Shown piece after piece: positions 1 through 6,912 of a stretch of DNA of 12,832 bases. Position 1 is the first letter of the stretch, and each line of letters starts with the position of its first letter. The stretch comes from Sulfuricella sp. GTDB taxonomy: Bacteria > Pseudomonadota > Gammaproteobacteria > Burkholderiales > Sulfuricellaceae. The translations under genes and the position numbers were made by a program. Under the pieces are notes generated by a model. That model had not been told where the DNA came from. It did not search any database and saw only the letters and a program-made list of their open reading frames with translations. The stretch is taken from the NCBI GenBank assembly GCA_030691435.1, contig JAUYEK010000148.1, positions 1 to 12,832 of the forward strand, read 5' to 3'.

Positions 1-16
1 AATGAATCGGTTTGGG

Positions 17-1456
17 CTAGAAGCCCAGGTGCGAGGTGGTCATCGCGCCGGCTTTTTTAGAGTCATAAACGAAGAATCCATGGCCGTAGAGCTCGGTATC
101 CTCGCCCATGATCTTGATGGTGTTCTTGTTGGCGCCCACCGTGCCGTCCGAGCCCAGGCCGTAGAATATGCAGCGGTTCACGCCCTTGCCGGCGTCGTTG
201 CGGAAACCGGCGTCCCACTCCAGATTGGTGTGGGTGACATCGTCGATGATGCCGACGGTGAAATGGTTCTTGGGCTGTTCTTTCTTCAACTCGTCGAACA
301 CGCCCTTGATCATGCCCGGCGTGAACTCCTTGGAGGACAAGCCATAACGACCGCCCAGCACGCGCGGCATGACGGGGAAACGGCAAACGCTATGGCCGCA
401 GGATTCGGCGATGGCCGTCACCACGTCCTTGTAAAGCGGTTCGCCGTCGGCGCCCGGCTCCTTGGTGCGGTCGAGTACGGCGATGCGCTTGACCGTGGGC
501 GGAATGGCATTGAGCAACTCGTCTGCCGCGAACGGGCGATACAGGCGCACTTTCACCAGGCCCACTTTTTCGCCGTGGGCGGTCAGATGCTCGACCGTTT
601 CCTCCGCCGCATCCGCGCCGGAGCCCATCAGGATCATGACGCGCTCGGCATCGGGCGCGCCGACGTATTCATACAGCTTGTACTGGCGCCCGGTCAGCCC
701 GGCGAACTTGTCCATCGCCTTCTGCACGATGCCGGGCATGGCGTCGTAATAGGCGTTGACAGTCTCGCGCGCCTGGAAATACACGTCGGGATTCTGGGCC
801 GTGCCGCGAATCACCGGATGGTCGGACGACAGCGCGCGGGCGCGGTGAGCGAACACCAGCTCGTCGTCGATCATCTCGCGCACCACTTCCAGCGGCACCT
901 GCTCGACCTTGGCCACCTCGTGGGAAGTGCGGAAGCCGTCGAAGAAATGTAGGATCGGCAAACGCGATTCGAGCGTCGCGGCCTGGGCGATCAGCGCCAT
1001 GTCCATCGCCTCCTGCACCGAATTGGAGGCGAGGAAGGCAAAGCCGGTGGAACGGGCCGACATCACGTCGCTGTGGTCGCCGAAAATCGACAGGCCCTGC
1101 GCCGCCAGCGAACGCGCCGCCACGTGCATCACGAACGGCGTCAGCTCGCCGGCGATTTTGTACATATTCGGGAGCATCAGCAGCAGGCCCTGCGATGCGG
1201 TGAACGTGGTCGCCAGGGAGCCGGTCTGCAATGCGCCGTGGATCGTGCCGGCGGCGCCGCCCTCGCTCTGCATCGTGACCACTTCCGGGACGGAACCCCA
1301 CAGGTTCTGGACGCCCTCGGCGGACCAGGCATCGGAATATTCCCCCATTGGCGAGGAAGGGGTAATCGGGTAAATCGCAATGACTTCGTTGGTCAGGTGC
1401 GCGATGTAGGCGGCAGCCTCGTTGCCGTCAATCGTAACCATGCGTGCTTGTGACAT
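17..1456 (-). CDS. nifJ: Pyruvate:ferredoxin/flavodoxin oxidoreductase, N-terminal part ending at an in-frame amber codon
   Basis: The intact enzyme oxidises pyruvate to acetyl-CoA and CO2 with thiamine diphosphate and Fe-S clusters, reducing ferredoxin or flavodoxin in the cytoplasm. The 479 residues visible cover the pyruvate-binding domain (about 1-260, with YPITPSS and Thr32, Glu65 in MQSEGG, Arg115 in AARSL, matching known substrate/TPP contacts), domain II (about 260-405) and the start of the gamma-like domain (GLGSDGTVGANKNT near 435). Members of this family are usually about 1,170-1,200 residues, so most of the enzyme is missing. The frame stops with TAG at 19-17, yet the same frame beyond it reads PKPIH, which fits the family's 'SHLRFxPKPIxS' stretch. 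The normally conserved Arg before that Phe is Gly here. The start is the ATG at 1456, with GAGGTG (1467-1462) five bases upstream. It may be a nonsense-disrupted pseudogene, a split gene or a sequence error. Family identity is very secure; functional status is not. Confidence 0.9.
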   Translation of the reverse strand: MSQARMVTIDGNEAAAYIAHLTNEVIAIYPITPSSPMGEYSDAWSAEGVQNLWGSVPEVVTMQSEGGAAGTIHGALQTGSLATTFTASQGLLLMLPNMYKIAGELTPFVMHVAARSLAAQGLSIFGDHSDVMSARSTGFAFLASNSVQEAMDMALIAQAATLESRLPILHFFDGFRTSHEVAKVEQVPLEVVREMIDDELVFAHRARALSSDHPVIRGTAQNPDVYFQARETVNAYYDAMPGIVQKAMDKFAGLTGRQYKLYEYVGAPDAERVMILMGSGADAAEETVEHLTAHGEKVGLVKVRLYRPFAADELLNAIPPTVKRIAVLDRTKEPGADGEPLYKDVVTAIAESCGHSVCRFPVMPRVLGGRYGLSSKEFTPGMIKGVFDELKKEQPKNHFTVGIIDDVTHTNLEWDAGFRNDAGKGVNRCIFYGLGSDGTVGANKNTIKIMGEDTELYGHGFFVYDSKKAGAMTTSHLGF

Positions 1457-1609
1457 TAAAACACCTCATCAAATAATCTGTTATACGTAGACAAAACCTG
1501 CAATCACCCGTTCAAATTATCATGACCGGGCAAGCCAGGCAATTTTTGTAATGTTATATAGGTCAGCTATCTTATACAACTCTGTCCATTAACGTAAAAC
1601 GCTCCCCAC

Positions 1610-1648
1610 ACATCGAAGCCGGGCAACTCGGGCCATTGCCCGGGATGT
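1610..1648. repeat. Strong bulged hairpin in the nifJ-hrpA intergenic region
   Basis: ccgggcaa (1619-1626) pairs perfectly with ttgcccgg (1636-1643) around a 9-nt loop, and acatc (1610-1614) pairs with gatgt (1644-1648) outside a 4-nt bulge. No T-run follows on either strand, so a simple intrinsic terminator is not supported. It sits just upstream of the TATAAT box at 1657 and could be a regulator site or a repeat-derived structure. Confidence 0.5.
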
Positions 1649-1662
1649 TCGAAGTGTATAAT
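1636..1662 (+). promoter_or_regulatory. Candidate sigma-70 promoter for hrpA
   Basis: TATAAT at 1657-1662 is a perfect -10 box. The best -35 candidate is TTGCCC at 1636-1641, with only a 15-bp spacer, and it overlaps the right arm of the hairpin at 1610-1648. A transcript from here would carry about 190 nt of leader, including the whole 'cacgaa' inverted repeat, before hrpA. The -10 is seen directly; its use is inferred. Confidence 0.4.
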
Positions 1663-1677
1663 CCTTAAAACCTCGAT

Positions 1678-1810
1678 TTGTCCACGAAAAACACGAAAGG
1701 CACGAAATAAAACAAGATGTTGCATTAGTTCAGCGGCTCACCCATCGGGTTTCAGTTGTCGTCTTGTAGCTCTTTGAATCCGTTCGTGATTTTCGTGTAT
1801 TTCGTGGACT
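1678..1810. repeat. Long inverted repeat of 'cacgaa' units, copy 1
   Basis: The left arm (1678-1708) begins ttgtccacgaaaaacacgaa. The right arm (1783-1810) is its imperfect reverse complement and ends ttcgtggac. Read on the minus strand, the right arm spells the peptide HEIHENHE, seen in many spurious ORFs of repeat-rich genomes. The centre holds cacccatcgggttt, similar to a motif in copy 2 (11312-11446), which lies in the opposite orientation. The element sits between the candidate hrpA promoter and the hrpA start, so it would be transcribed as a leader stem. Confidence 0.75.
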
Positions 1811-1855
1811 AACTGCTTTTTATTAGGACAATTCCTGCTACTTCCGCAAACCGCC

Positions 1856-4800
1856 GTGCAACAAACACTCCGAACCCTCGCCGCCGCCCTTCCCGCCTGC
1901 ATGATCGCCGACCGCCACGCTTTCCGGCGGCAACTCGACAAGCTGTGCGCTCTGGCCGCCGCCAACAAGCCCGTGGACGGCCCGCTGCGGCAACTGGAAA
2001 GCGCCATGGCGCGGTCATCCGAGCGGTTGCGACAACGGCTGGAGCGCCTGCCCCTGCCCACCTACCCCGAAGAGCTGCCGGTCTCGGGCAAGCGCGCGGA
2101 CATCGCCGCCGCCATCGCCGCCCACCAGGTGGTCATCGTCTGCGGCGAAACCGGCTCGGGCAAGACCACCCAGTTGCCGAAAATCTGCCTGGAACTCAAG
2201 CGCGGCGCCGCCGGCCTGATCGGCCACACCCAGCCTCGGCGCATCGCCGCCCGCACCGTGGCCTCGCGTATCTCGCAGGAGCTGAAAAGCCCGCTCGGCC
2301 AGGTAGTCGGCTACAAAGTGCGATTTTCCGACCACACTGGCCCGGACAGCTATATCAAGCTGATGACCGACGGCATCCTGCTGGCGGAAACCCAGAACGA
2401 CCGCTTTCTTTCCGCCTACGACACGATCATCATCGACGAAGCGCACGAGCGCAGCCTCAACATCGATTTCCTGCTCGGCTATCTGAAGCAGATCCTGCCC
2501 AAGCGCCCCGATCTAAAAGTCATCGTCACCTCCGCCACCATCGACGCGGAGCGATTTTCGAATCACTTCGACGGCGCCCCGGTAATCGAGGTTTCCGGCC
2601 GGTTGTACCCGGTGGAAATGCGCTACCGACCATTACATTCAAGAAAACCACTGAACAAAGCCCCCTCCCCCTTGATGGGGGAGGGTTGGGGAGAGGGTGA
2701 AAATTCCAACTCTTACCCCTCTCCCCAACCCTCTCCCACAAGGGGAGAGGGAGCCGACGAAGCCGACCTTGAAGAAGCCATCCTCGACGCGGTGGACGAA
2801 GTCTCGCGCACCGGCTCGGGCGACATCCTGATCTTCCTCCCCGGCGAACGCGAAATCCGCGACTGCGCCGAGGCTTTAAGGAAACATCATCCTCCGGGCG
2901 CGGAAATCCTGCCCCTGTTCGCCCGCCTTTCCGCCGCCGAGCAGGAGCGCGTGTTCAAGCCCGGCGGGGCGCGCCGCATCGTCCTCGCCACCAACGTGGC
3001 GGAAACCTCGCTCACCGTGCCCGGCATCCGCTACGTCATCGACCCCGGCTACGCCCGCCTGCTGCGCTACAGCTATAGATCAAAGGTGGAGCGCCTGCAG
3101 GTCGAAAAAATCTCCCAGGCCTCCGCCAACCAGCGTGCCGGTCGCTGCGGCCGGGTGATGAGCGGGGTGTGCGTGCGGCTGTATGCGGAGGAAGATTTCA
3201 ACACCCGCCCCGCCTTCACCGACCCGGAAATCCGCCGCAGCAACCTGGCCGCCGTGATCCTGCGCATGAAGGCGCTGGGGCTGGCCGAGATCGAGGACTT
3301 CCCGTTCCTCGAACCGCCCGACTCGCGCGCCATCGCCGACGGCTTCAAGCTACTGGAAGAACTCGGCGCGGTGGACGCGCAGCGCGCGCTGACCGAAACC
3401 GGCCGCCAGCTCGCCAAATTCCCGATCGACCCGCGCATCGGCCGCATGATCCTGGCGGCCAAGGCGGAGAACTGCCTGACCGAAGTGCTGATCATCGCCT
3501 CCGCCCTCTCGGTGCAGGACCCGCGCGACCGGCCGATGGATCGTCAGCAGGCGGCGGACGACAAGCACCGTCAGTTCAATGACGACAATTCCGACTTCAT
3601 CGGCTATCTCAAGCTGTGGGCGTTCTACGACGAGGCGCTGAAGCACAAAAAATCCAACCGCAAGCTGGTCGACCTGTGCCGCGAACATTACCTCTCTGCC
3701 ACGCGCCTGCGCGAGTGGCGCGAAATCCACGGCCAGCTCCACGCCCAAGTAGTCGAGATCGGCCTGCGCCCGAACCAGACCCCGGCCAGCTACGAGGAAA
3801 TCCACCGCGCCCTGCTCGCCGGCCTGCTCGGCAATCTCGGCGTCAAGACCGAAACCCAGGAGTACGCCGGAGCGCGGGAAATCAAGTTCCACCTCTTTCC
3901 CGGCTCGGTGATCTATAAAAAAGCGCCGAAATGGGTGATGGCGGCGGAGCTGACCGAAACCACCAAACTCTACGCCCGCTGTGCCGCCAAGATCGAACCG
4001 GAATGGGTGGAGAAGGTCGCCGCCGACCTGCTGCGCCGCCATTACTTCGACCCCCACTGGGAAAAGGCCACCGCCCAGGTCGCCGCCTTCGAGCGTGTCA
4101 GCCTGTATGGCCTGACCCTGGTGCCGCGCCGCCGCGTCCACTACGGCGCCATCAACCCGACCGAGTCGCACGACATCTTCATCAAGGGCGCCCTGGTGGC
4201 AGGCGAATTCAACACCCGCGCCCCGTTCTTCGAGCACAACCGCAAGCTCGTCGCCGAAGTCGAGGAACTGGAGCACAAATCGCGCCGCCAGGACGTGCTG
4301 GTGGACGAGGAGCGCATTTACGCCTTCTACGACGCCCGCATCCCGGAGGGCATCCACAACGGCGCAGATTTCGACAAATGGCGCCGCGAGGCGGAAGCAA
4401 AAGACAAGCGTTTATTGTTCATGAGCCGCGACGACCTGATGCGTCACGGCGCCGATGCCGTCACCATCGAACTGTTCCCGGAAACCCTGACGGTAGGCGA
4501 AACCGCCTGCCGCCTCGCCTACCGCTTCGAACCCAGCCACCCGCTCGACGGCGTCACCCTCACCGTGCCGCTGCACCTCTTGAACCAGATGGATTCCAAG
4601 CGCTTCGACTGGCTGGTGCCGGGCATGATCCGCGAGAAGCTCACGGTGCTGGTCAAATCCCTGCCCAAGCGGCTGCGCAGCGCCTGCGTGCCGGTGCCGG
4701 ATTTTGTTACGGCGGCGCTGGAAATATTCACCCCCTCTCCCCAACCCTCTCCCTCAAGGGGAGAGGGGGCCGTTGCTCCCACCTCCCCCGCCGGAGAGGG

Positions 4801-5926
4801 TGGCTTTGCTCCCTCCCCCCCTGCGGGGGAGGGCTGGGGAGAGGGGGTTAACCAATCCCTCTCCGCCTTCATCCGCAAAAAAACCGGCCAGGAGGTTCCC
4901 CCGGACACATGGAAACAAGCCGATCTCCCCATACACCTGCGCATGAATTTCAAGGTGGTGGACGAAGCGGGCGCCGAAATGGCCTCCGGCCGCGACCTCG
5001 CTGCGCTCAAGGAAAAACTCGGCCAGGCGGCCCGCCTCACCTTTGCCAAAACGCCGGAACTCGACATCGAAAAGGAAGGCCTCACTAACTGGGATTTCGG
5101 CGACCTGCCGGAAAAGATCGCCTTCACCCGTAGTGGCCAGCAGCTCACCGGCTACCCGGCGCTGGAAGACGACGGCGATTCGGTCTCGATCCGATTGTTC
5201 GACACCCCCGCAACGGCGGAAGCCGCGATGCGCGCCGGGGTCAGGCGGCTGCTGCGCCTCGCCCTCAACCCGCAAATGAAGCAACTGGAAAAAGGCCTGC
5301 CCGGCTTCACCCAGACCGCCCTCCTGCTACGCGCCGTCGCCAACCCCGACGGCCTGAAAGAAGACCTGCTCACCGCCATCACCGACCGCGCTTTCATCGG
5401 CGACGACGAACTGCCCCGCACCACCAAGGCCTTCGCCGCCCAGAAAGACCGCGCCCGTACCCGCCTCGCCGCCGTGTCGGACGCCGCCTGCCGCATCCTT
5501 GCCACCATCGCCGGCGACTACCAGGCGATACAGGCCATGCTCGCCGCCAAACCGCCCGGCAACGTCGCCGCCGACATCCGCGAGCAGCTCGCCAACCTGG
5601 TCTATAAGGGCTTTCTTACCGCCACGCCGTGGGAGCAGTTGCAACACCTGCCGCGTTACCTCAAGGCCACCGTGCGCCGACTGGAAAAGCTCTCCGGCGC
5701 TGTCGAGCGCGACGCCAAATGGACAGCGGCCATCCGCGAGCTGTGGCAGGATTACCAGAAGCGGCTGGAGAAGCACCGCAAGGAAGGGATCAGCGACCCG
5801 GAGCTAGACAAGTTTCGCTGGATGATCGAGGAATTGCGGGTGTCGATGTTCGCACAGGAGCTGAAGACGCCTTATCCGGTATCGGTTAAAAGGCTGCAGA
5901 AGGCTTGGGAAGGAATGAAGGCGTAA
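1856..5926 (+). CDS. hrpA: ATP-dependent RNA helicase HrpA (DEAH box) with two repeat-derived insertions
   Basis: Cytoplasmic DEAH-box RNA helicase of the family that E. coli HrpA belongs to, implicated in RNA/ribonucleoprotein remodelling. Walker A GETGSGKT lies at 97-104, DEAH at 194-197, SAT at 226-228 and motif VI QRAGRCGR at 426-433. Helicase-associated and C-terminal HrpA domains follow and end in the typical WMIEELRVSMFAQEL stretch. At 1356 aa it is longer than the roughly 1300 aa of E. coli HrpA. The excess is two inserts, about residues 261-300 and 959-998, rich in Pro, Ser, Gly and Glu and encoded by palindromic repeat DNA. The GTG start at 1856 is preferred because residues 11-30 align with the E. 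coli N-terminus; an in-frame ATG at 1901 is the alternative. No clear ribosome binding site precedes either. No frameshift is seen. It lies alone, with 78 bases before the higBA operon. Confidence 0.97.
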   Translation: MQQTLRTLAAALPACMIADRHAFRRQLDKLCALAAANKPVDGPLRQLESAMARSSERLRQRLERLPLPTYPEELPVSGKRADIAAAIAAHQVVIVCGETGSGKTTQLPKICLELKRGAAGLIGHTQPRRIAARTVASRISQELKSPLGQVVGYKVRFSDHTGPDSYIKLMTDGILLAETQNDRFLSAYDTIIIDEAHERSLNIDFLLGYLKQILPKRPDLKVIVTSATIDAERFSNHFDGAPVIEVSGRLYPVEMRYRPLHSRKPLNKAPSPLMGEGWGEGENSNSYPSPQPSPTRGEGADEADLEEAILDAVDEVSRTGSGDILIFLPGEREIRDCAEALRKHHPPGAEILPLFARLSAAEQERVFKPGGARRIVLATNVAETSLTVPGIRYVIDPGYARLLRYSYRSKVERLQVEKISQASANQRAGRCGRVMSGVCVRLYAEEDFNTRPAFTDPEIRRSNLAAVILRMKALGLAEIEDFPFLEPPDSRAIADGFKLLEELGAVDAQRALTETGRQLAKFPIDPRIGRMILAAKAENCLTEVLIIASALSVQDPRDRPMDRQQAADDKHRQFNDDNSDFIGYLKLWAFYDEALKHKKSNRKLVDLCREHYLSATRLREWREIHGQLHAQVVEIGLRPNQTPASYEEIHRALLAGLLGNLGVKTETQEYAGAREIKFHLFPGSVIYKKAPKWVMAAELTETTKLYARCAAKIEPEWVEKVAADLLRRHYFDPHWEKATAQVAAFERVSLYGLTLVPRRRVHYGAINPTESHDIFIKGALVAGEFNTRAPFFEHNRKLVAEVEELEHKSRRQDVLVDEERIYAFYDARIPEGIHNGADFDKWRREAEAKDKRLLFMSRDDLMRHGADAVTIELFPETLTVGETACRLAYRFEPSHPLDGVTLTVPLHLLNQMDSKRFDWLVPGMIREKLTVLVKSLPKRLRSACVPVPDFVTAALEIFTPSPQPSPSRGEGAVAPTSPAGEGGFAPSPPAGEGWGEGVNQSLSAFIRKKTGQEVPPDTWKQADLPIHLRMNFKVVDEAGAEMASGRDLAALKEKLGQAARLTFAKTPELDIEKEGLTNWDFGDLPEKIAFTRSGQQLTGYPALEDDGDSVSIRLFDTPATAEAAMRAGVRRLLRLALNPQMKQLEKGLPGFTQTALLLRAVANPDGLKEDLLTAITDRAFIGDDELPRTTKAFAAQKDRARTRLAAVSDAACRILATIAGDYQAIQAMLAAKPPGNVAADIREQLANLVYKGFLTATPWEQLQHLPRYLKATVRRLEKLSGAVERDAKWTAAIRELWQDYQKRLEKHRKEGISDPELDKFRWMIEELRVSMFAQELKTPYPVSVKRLQKAWEGMKA
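2661..2751. repeat. Palindromic C/T-G/A repeat inside hrpA, first insertion
   Basis: A 9-bp perfect hairpin (2663-2671 with 2677-2685) is followed by ggttggggagagggt (2684-2698), which pairs with acccctctccccaacc (2715-2730, one extra C). A further ctctccc/gggagag hairpin lies at 2731-2749. It is translated in frame as PSPLMGEGWGEGE followed by PSPQPSPTRGEGA, between helicase lobes RecA1 and RecA2, where E. coli HrpA has only a short linker. It belongs to the same family as the repeats at 4731, 9180 and 10495. Confidence 0.9.
4731..4847. repeat. Palindromic C/T-G/A repeat inside hrpA, second insertion
   Basis: The left end, ccccctctccccaaccctc, is nearly the exact reverse complement of the right end, which finishes ggctggggagaggggg at 4847. 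Internal partial hairpins lie at about 4749-4768 and 4809-4835. It is translated in frame as PSPQPSPSRGEGA, a spacer, then PSPPAGEGWGEG (about residues 960-997), in the C-terminal region. Three or four repeat units appear to be stacked here. Confidence 0.9.
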
Positions 5927-5969
5927 AACATTGCTTGCCGGAAGCCAAGGGGAGCGAATCAAATTCCAT

Positions 5970-5998
5970 TTGTTGCGTACTGCGCAACACGCTATAAT
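5970..5998 (+). promoter_or_regulatory. higBA promoter with overlapping palindromic operator
   Basis: TTGTTG (5970-5975) and a perfect TATAAT (5993-5998) are separated by 17 bp. A palindrome, tgttgcg-N5-cgcaaca (5971-5989), covers the -35 box and most of the spacer, where the HigA antitoxin would be expected to bind for autorepression. Transcription would be predicted to start at about 6005, the A of the higB ATG, and no Shine-Dalgarno sequence is present. The mRNA is therefore probably leaderless. Confidence 0.7.
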
Positions 5999-6004
5999 TT
6001 TGAC

Positions 6005-6283
6005 ATGATCCTATCGTATCGGCACAAAGGGCTGAAGAAGTTTTTTGAGTCCGGCAACCTGGCCGGAATCCAACCCTCGCACGCCAAGCGCCTTCAAATG
6101 CAACTGGCCGCGCTGGACACGGCTCAGACCATTGAAGACATGGAAATCCCGGGTTTCCGCCTGCACCCGCTGAAGGGTGCTGATCGTGGGCGTTGGTCGA
6201 TATGGGTGAACGGGAACTGGCGCATCACATTCGAGTTTCAAAACGGGAATGCCCTTGTTTTAGATTATGAGGATTATCACTAA
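6005..6283 (+). CDS. higB: HigB-type toxin, RelE-superfamily ribosome-dependent mRNA endonuclease
   Basis: Toxin of a type II toxin-antitoxin pair; relatives cut mRNA in the ribosomal A site. The 92 residues match the HigB length. The residues known to matter in Proteus HigB are all present: His54 and Lys57 in LHPLKG, Arg73 in NWRITF, and the C-terminal YEDYH with Asp90, Tyr91 and His92. The gene precedes its antitoxin, the reverse of most type II systems and typical for higBA. Its TAA overlaps the higA ATG by one base (TAATG), implying coupled translation. The ATG at 6005 has no Shine-Dalgarno but sits where transcription should begin. The toxin looks intact. It starts the accessory block between hrpA and fdxA. 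Confidence 0.95.
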   Translation: MILSYRHKGLKKFFESGNLAGIQPSHAKRLQMQLAALDTAQTIEDMEIPGFRLHPLKGADRGRWSIWVNGNWRITFEFQNGNALVLDYEDYH

Positions 6284-6576
6284 TGGCCATGCACAATCCC
6301 CCGCACCCTGGAGAGTTTATCCAGGAGGTTTACCTGGAGCCCAATAAACTCAGCTGCCGGGAACTTTCATCCAAACTCGGCGTTGCCGCTTCAACCCTGA
6401 GCCGCATCCTGAAGGGTTCCAGCGGCATCAGCCCTGAAATGGCCCTACGCCTGTCTAAGGCTATTGGCCGCTCTCCAGAGAGTTGGCTTGCCATGCAAGA
6501 CAATCATGACTTGTGGCAAGCAAAGCAAGTGGTGGACTTGCGCGATGTCACCAAGGTCAAGTTCAAGGCGGCCTGA
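6283..6576 (+). CDS. higA: HigA-type antitoxin, XRE-family helix-turn-helix
   Basis: Antitoxin that neutralises HigB and is expected to repress the operon by binding the palindrome at 5971-5989. The 97 residues contain the characteristic N-terminus NPPHPGEFIQEVYLEP (5-20), then a helix-turn-helix at about 24-62 with a recognition helix near AASTLSRILKG (35-45) and the SPESWLAMQ stretch (64-72) conserved in HigA/VapI proteins. The ATG at 6283 overlaps the higB stop; an in-frame ATG at 6289 is a possible alternative. The C-terminus (VTKVKFKAA) is short and polar. No terminator hairpin with a T-run follows before the REP element at 6612. Confidence 0.94.
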   Translation: MAMHNPPHPGEFIQEVYLEPNKLSCRELSSKLGVAASTLSRILKGSSGISPEMALRLSKAIGRSPESWLAMQDNHDLWQAKQVVDLRDVTKVKFKAA

Positions 6577-6611
6577 CATTCAAGCAGGACGCACCGCAGG
6601 CAAGCAAGCAG

Positions 6612-6636
6612 GATGCGGTGAGGAACGAACCGCATC
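6612..6636 (+). repeat. REP hairpin, left of RAYT relic
   Basis: gatgcggt (6612-6619) pairs perfectly with accgcatc (6629-6636) around a 9-nt loop. The same stem with a near-identical loop occurs inverted at 6856-6880, on the other side of the transposase relic. This is the arrangement expected for REP sequences mobilised by a RAYT. Confidence 0.8.
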
Positions 6637-6643
6637 GTTCGTG

Positions 6644-6818
6644 TTATTCCCCGACCACGAGGTCGGCCATGCCACCGCCCCAGTCCACCGGGTAGATTCC
6701 ACGCCGCACGCAGCAAGTCGATTCGTTCGACCAGAAGACGGTTTCCCTTGCGCTGGGCGAGGTTGACCGTGAAAAACCAGCTTGCGCCGGGAGCATGGGC
6801 ACGGCGGTATTCGGTCAT
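6644..6818 (-). pseudogene. REP-associated tyrosine transposase (RAYT) relic with internal deletion
   Basis: Reading from the ATG at 6818, about 40 residues (MTEYRRAHAPGASWFFTVNL...LLVERIDLLRAAW) match the N-terminus of RAYT/IS200-like Y1 transposases. At about 6699 the match jumps and changes frame to IYPVDWGGGMADLVVGE, ending at TAA (6646-6644), which resembles RAYT C-termini. The middle of the protein, including the expected HUH motif (PDHxHxx) and the catalytic Tyr, is missing. The gene cannot encode an active transposase. An open frame runs on past the junction to 6504 but encodes no recognisable protein and overlaps higA. The flanking inverted REP hairpins support the assignment. Confidence 0.8.
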
Positions 6819-6855
6819 GACGGTTTTTGCCTGTTTTGAACCGCTTTACGCGAGC

Positions 6856-6880
6856 GATGCGGTTCCTTCGTCACCGCATC
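6856..6880 (-). repeat. REP hairpin, right of RAYT relic
   Basis: gatgcggt (6856-6863) pairs with accgcatc (6873-6880) around a 9-nt loop. It is an inverted copy of the hairpin at 6612-6636, and the shared loop pattern on the facing strand is ga(g/c)gaa(c/g)ga. Both stems are perfect although the transposase between them is destroyed. Confidence 0.8.
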
Positions 6881-6912
6881 CTTGCGCTTGGAAGATTCAT
6901 TTGCCGTAGGCG

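Noticed and set aside
2..952. Long plus-strand open frame opposite nifJ
   Set aside because: The composition is that of an antisense shadow of a GC-rich gene, and the minus-strand frame has clear NifJ motifs.
1738..2061. Minus-strand frame containing HEIHENHE
   Set aside because: The peptide comes from the repeat arm and the rest is antisense to hrpA.
3350..4357. Minus-strand 335-residue open frame inside hrpA
   Set aside because: It is complementary to conserved HrpA domains and has no recognisable motif, so it is a shadow of codon bias.
2661..4847. CRISPR-like or tandem repeat array in hrpA
   Set aside because: The repeats are palindromic, only two blocks exist about 2 kb apart, and there are no regular spacers.
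6504..6818. Treating the whole 104-residue minus-strand frame as a real protein
   Set aside because: Only the first 40 or so residues match RAYT. The rest is out of frame and overlaps higA, so a pseudogene call ending at 6644 fits better.
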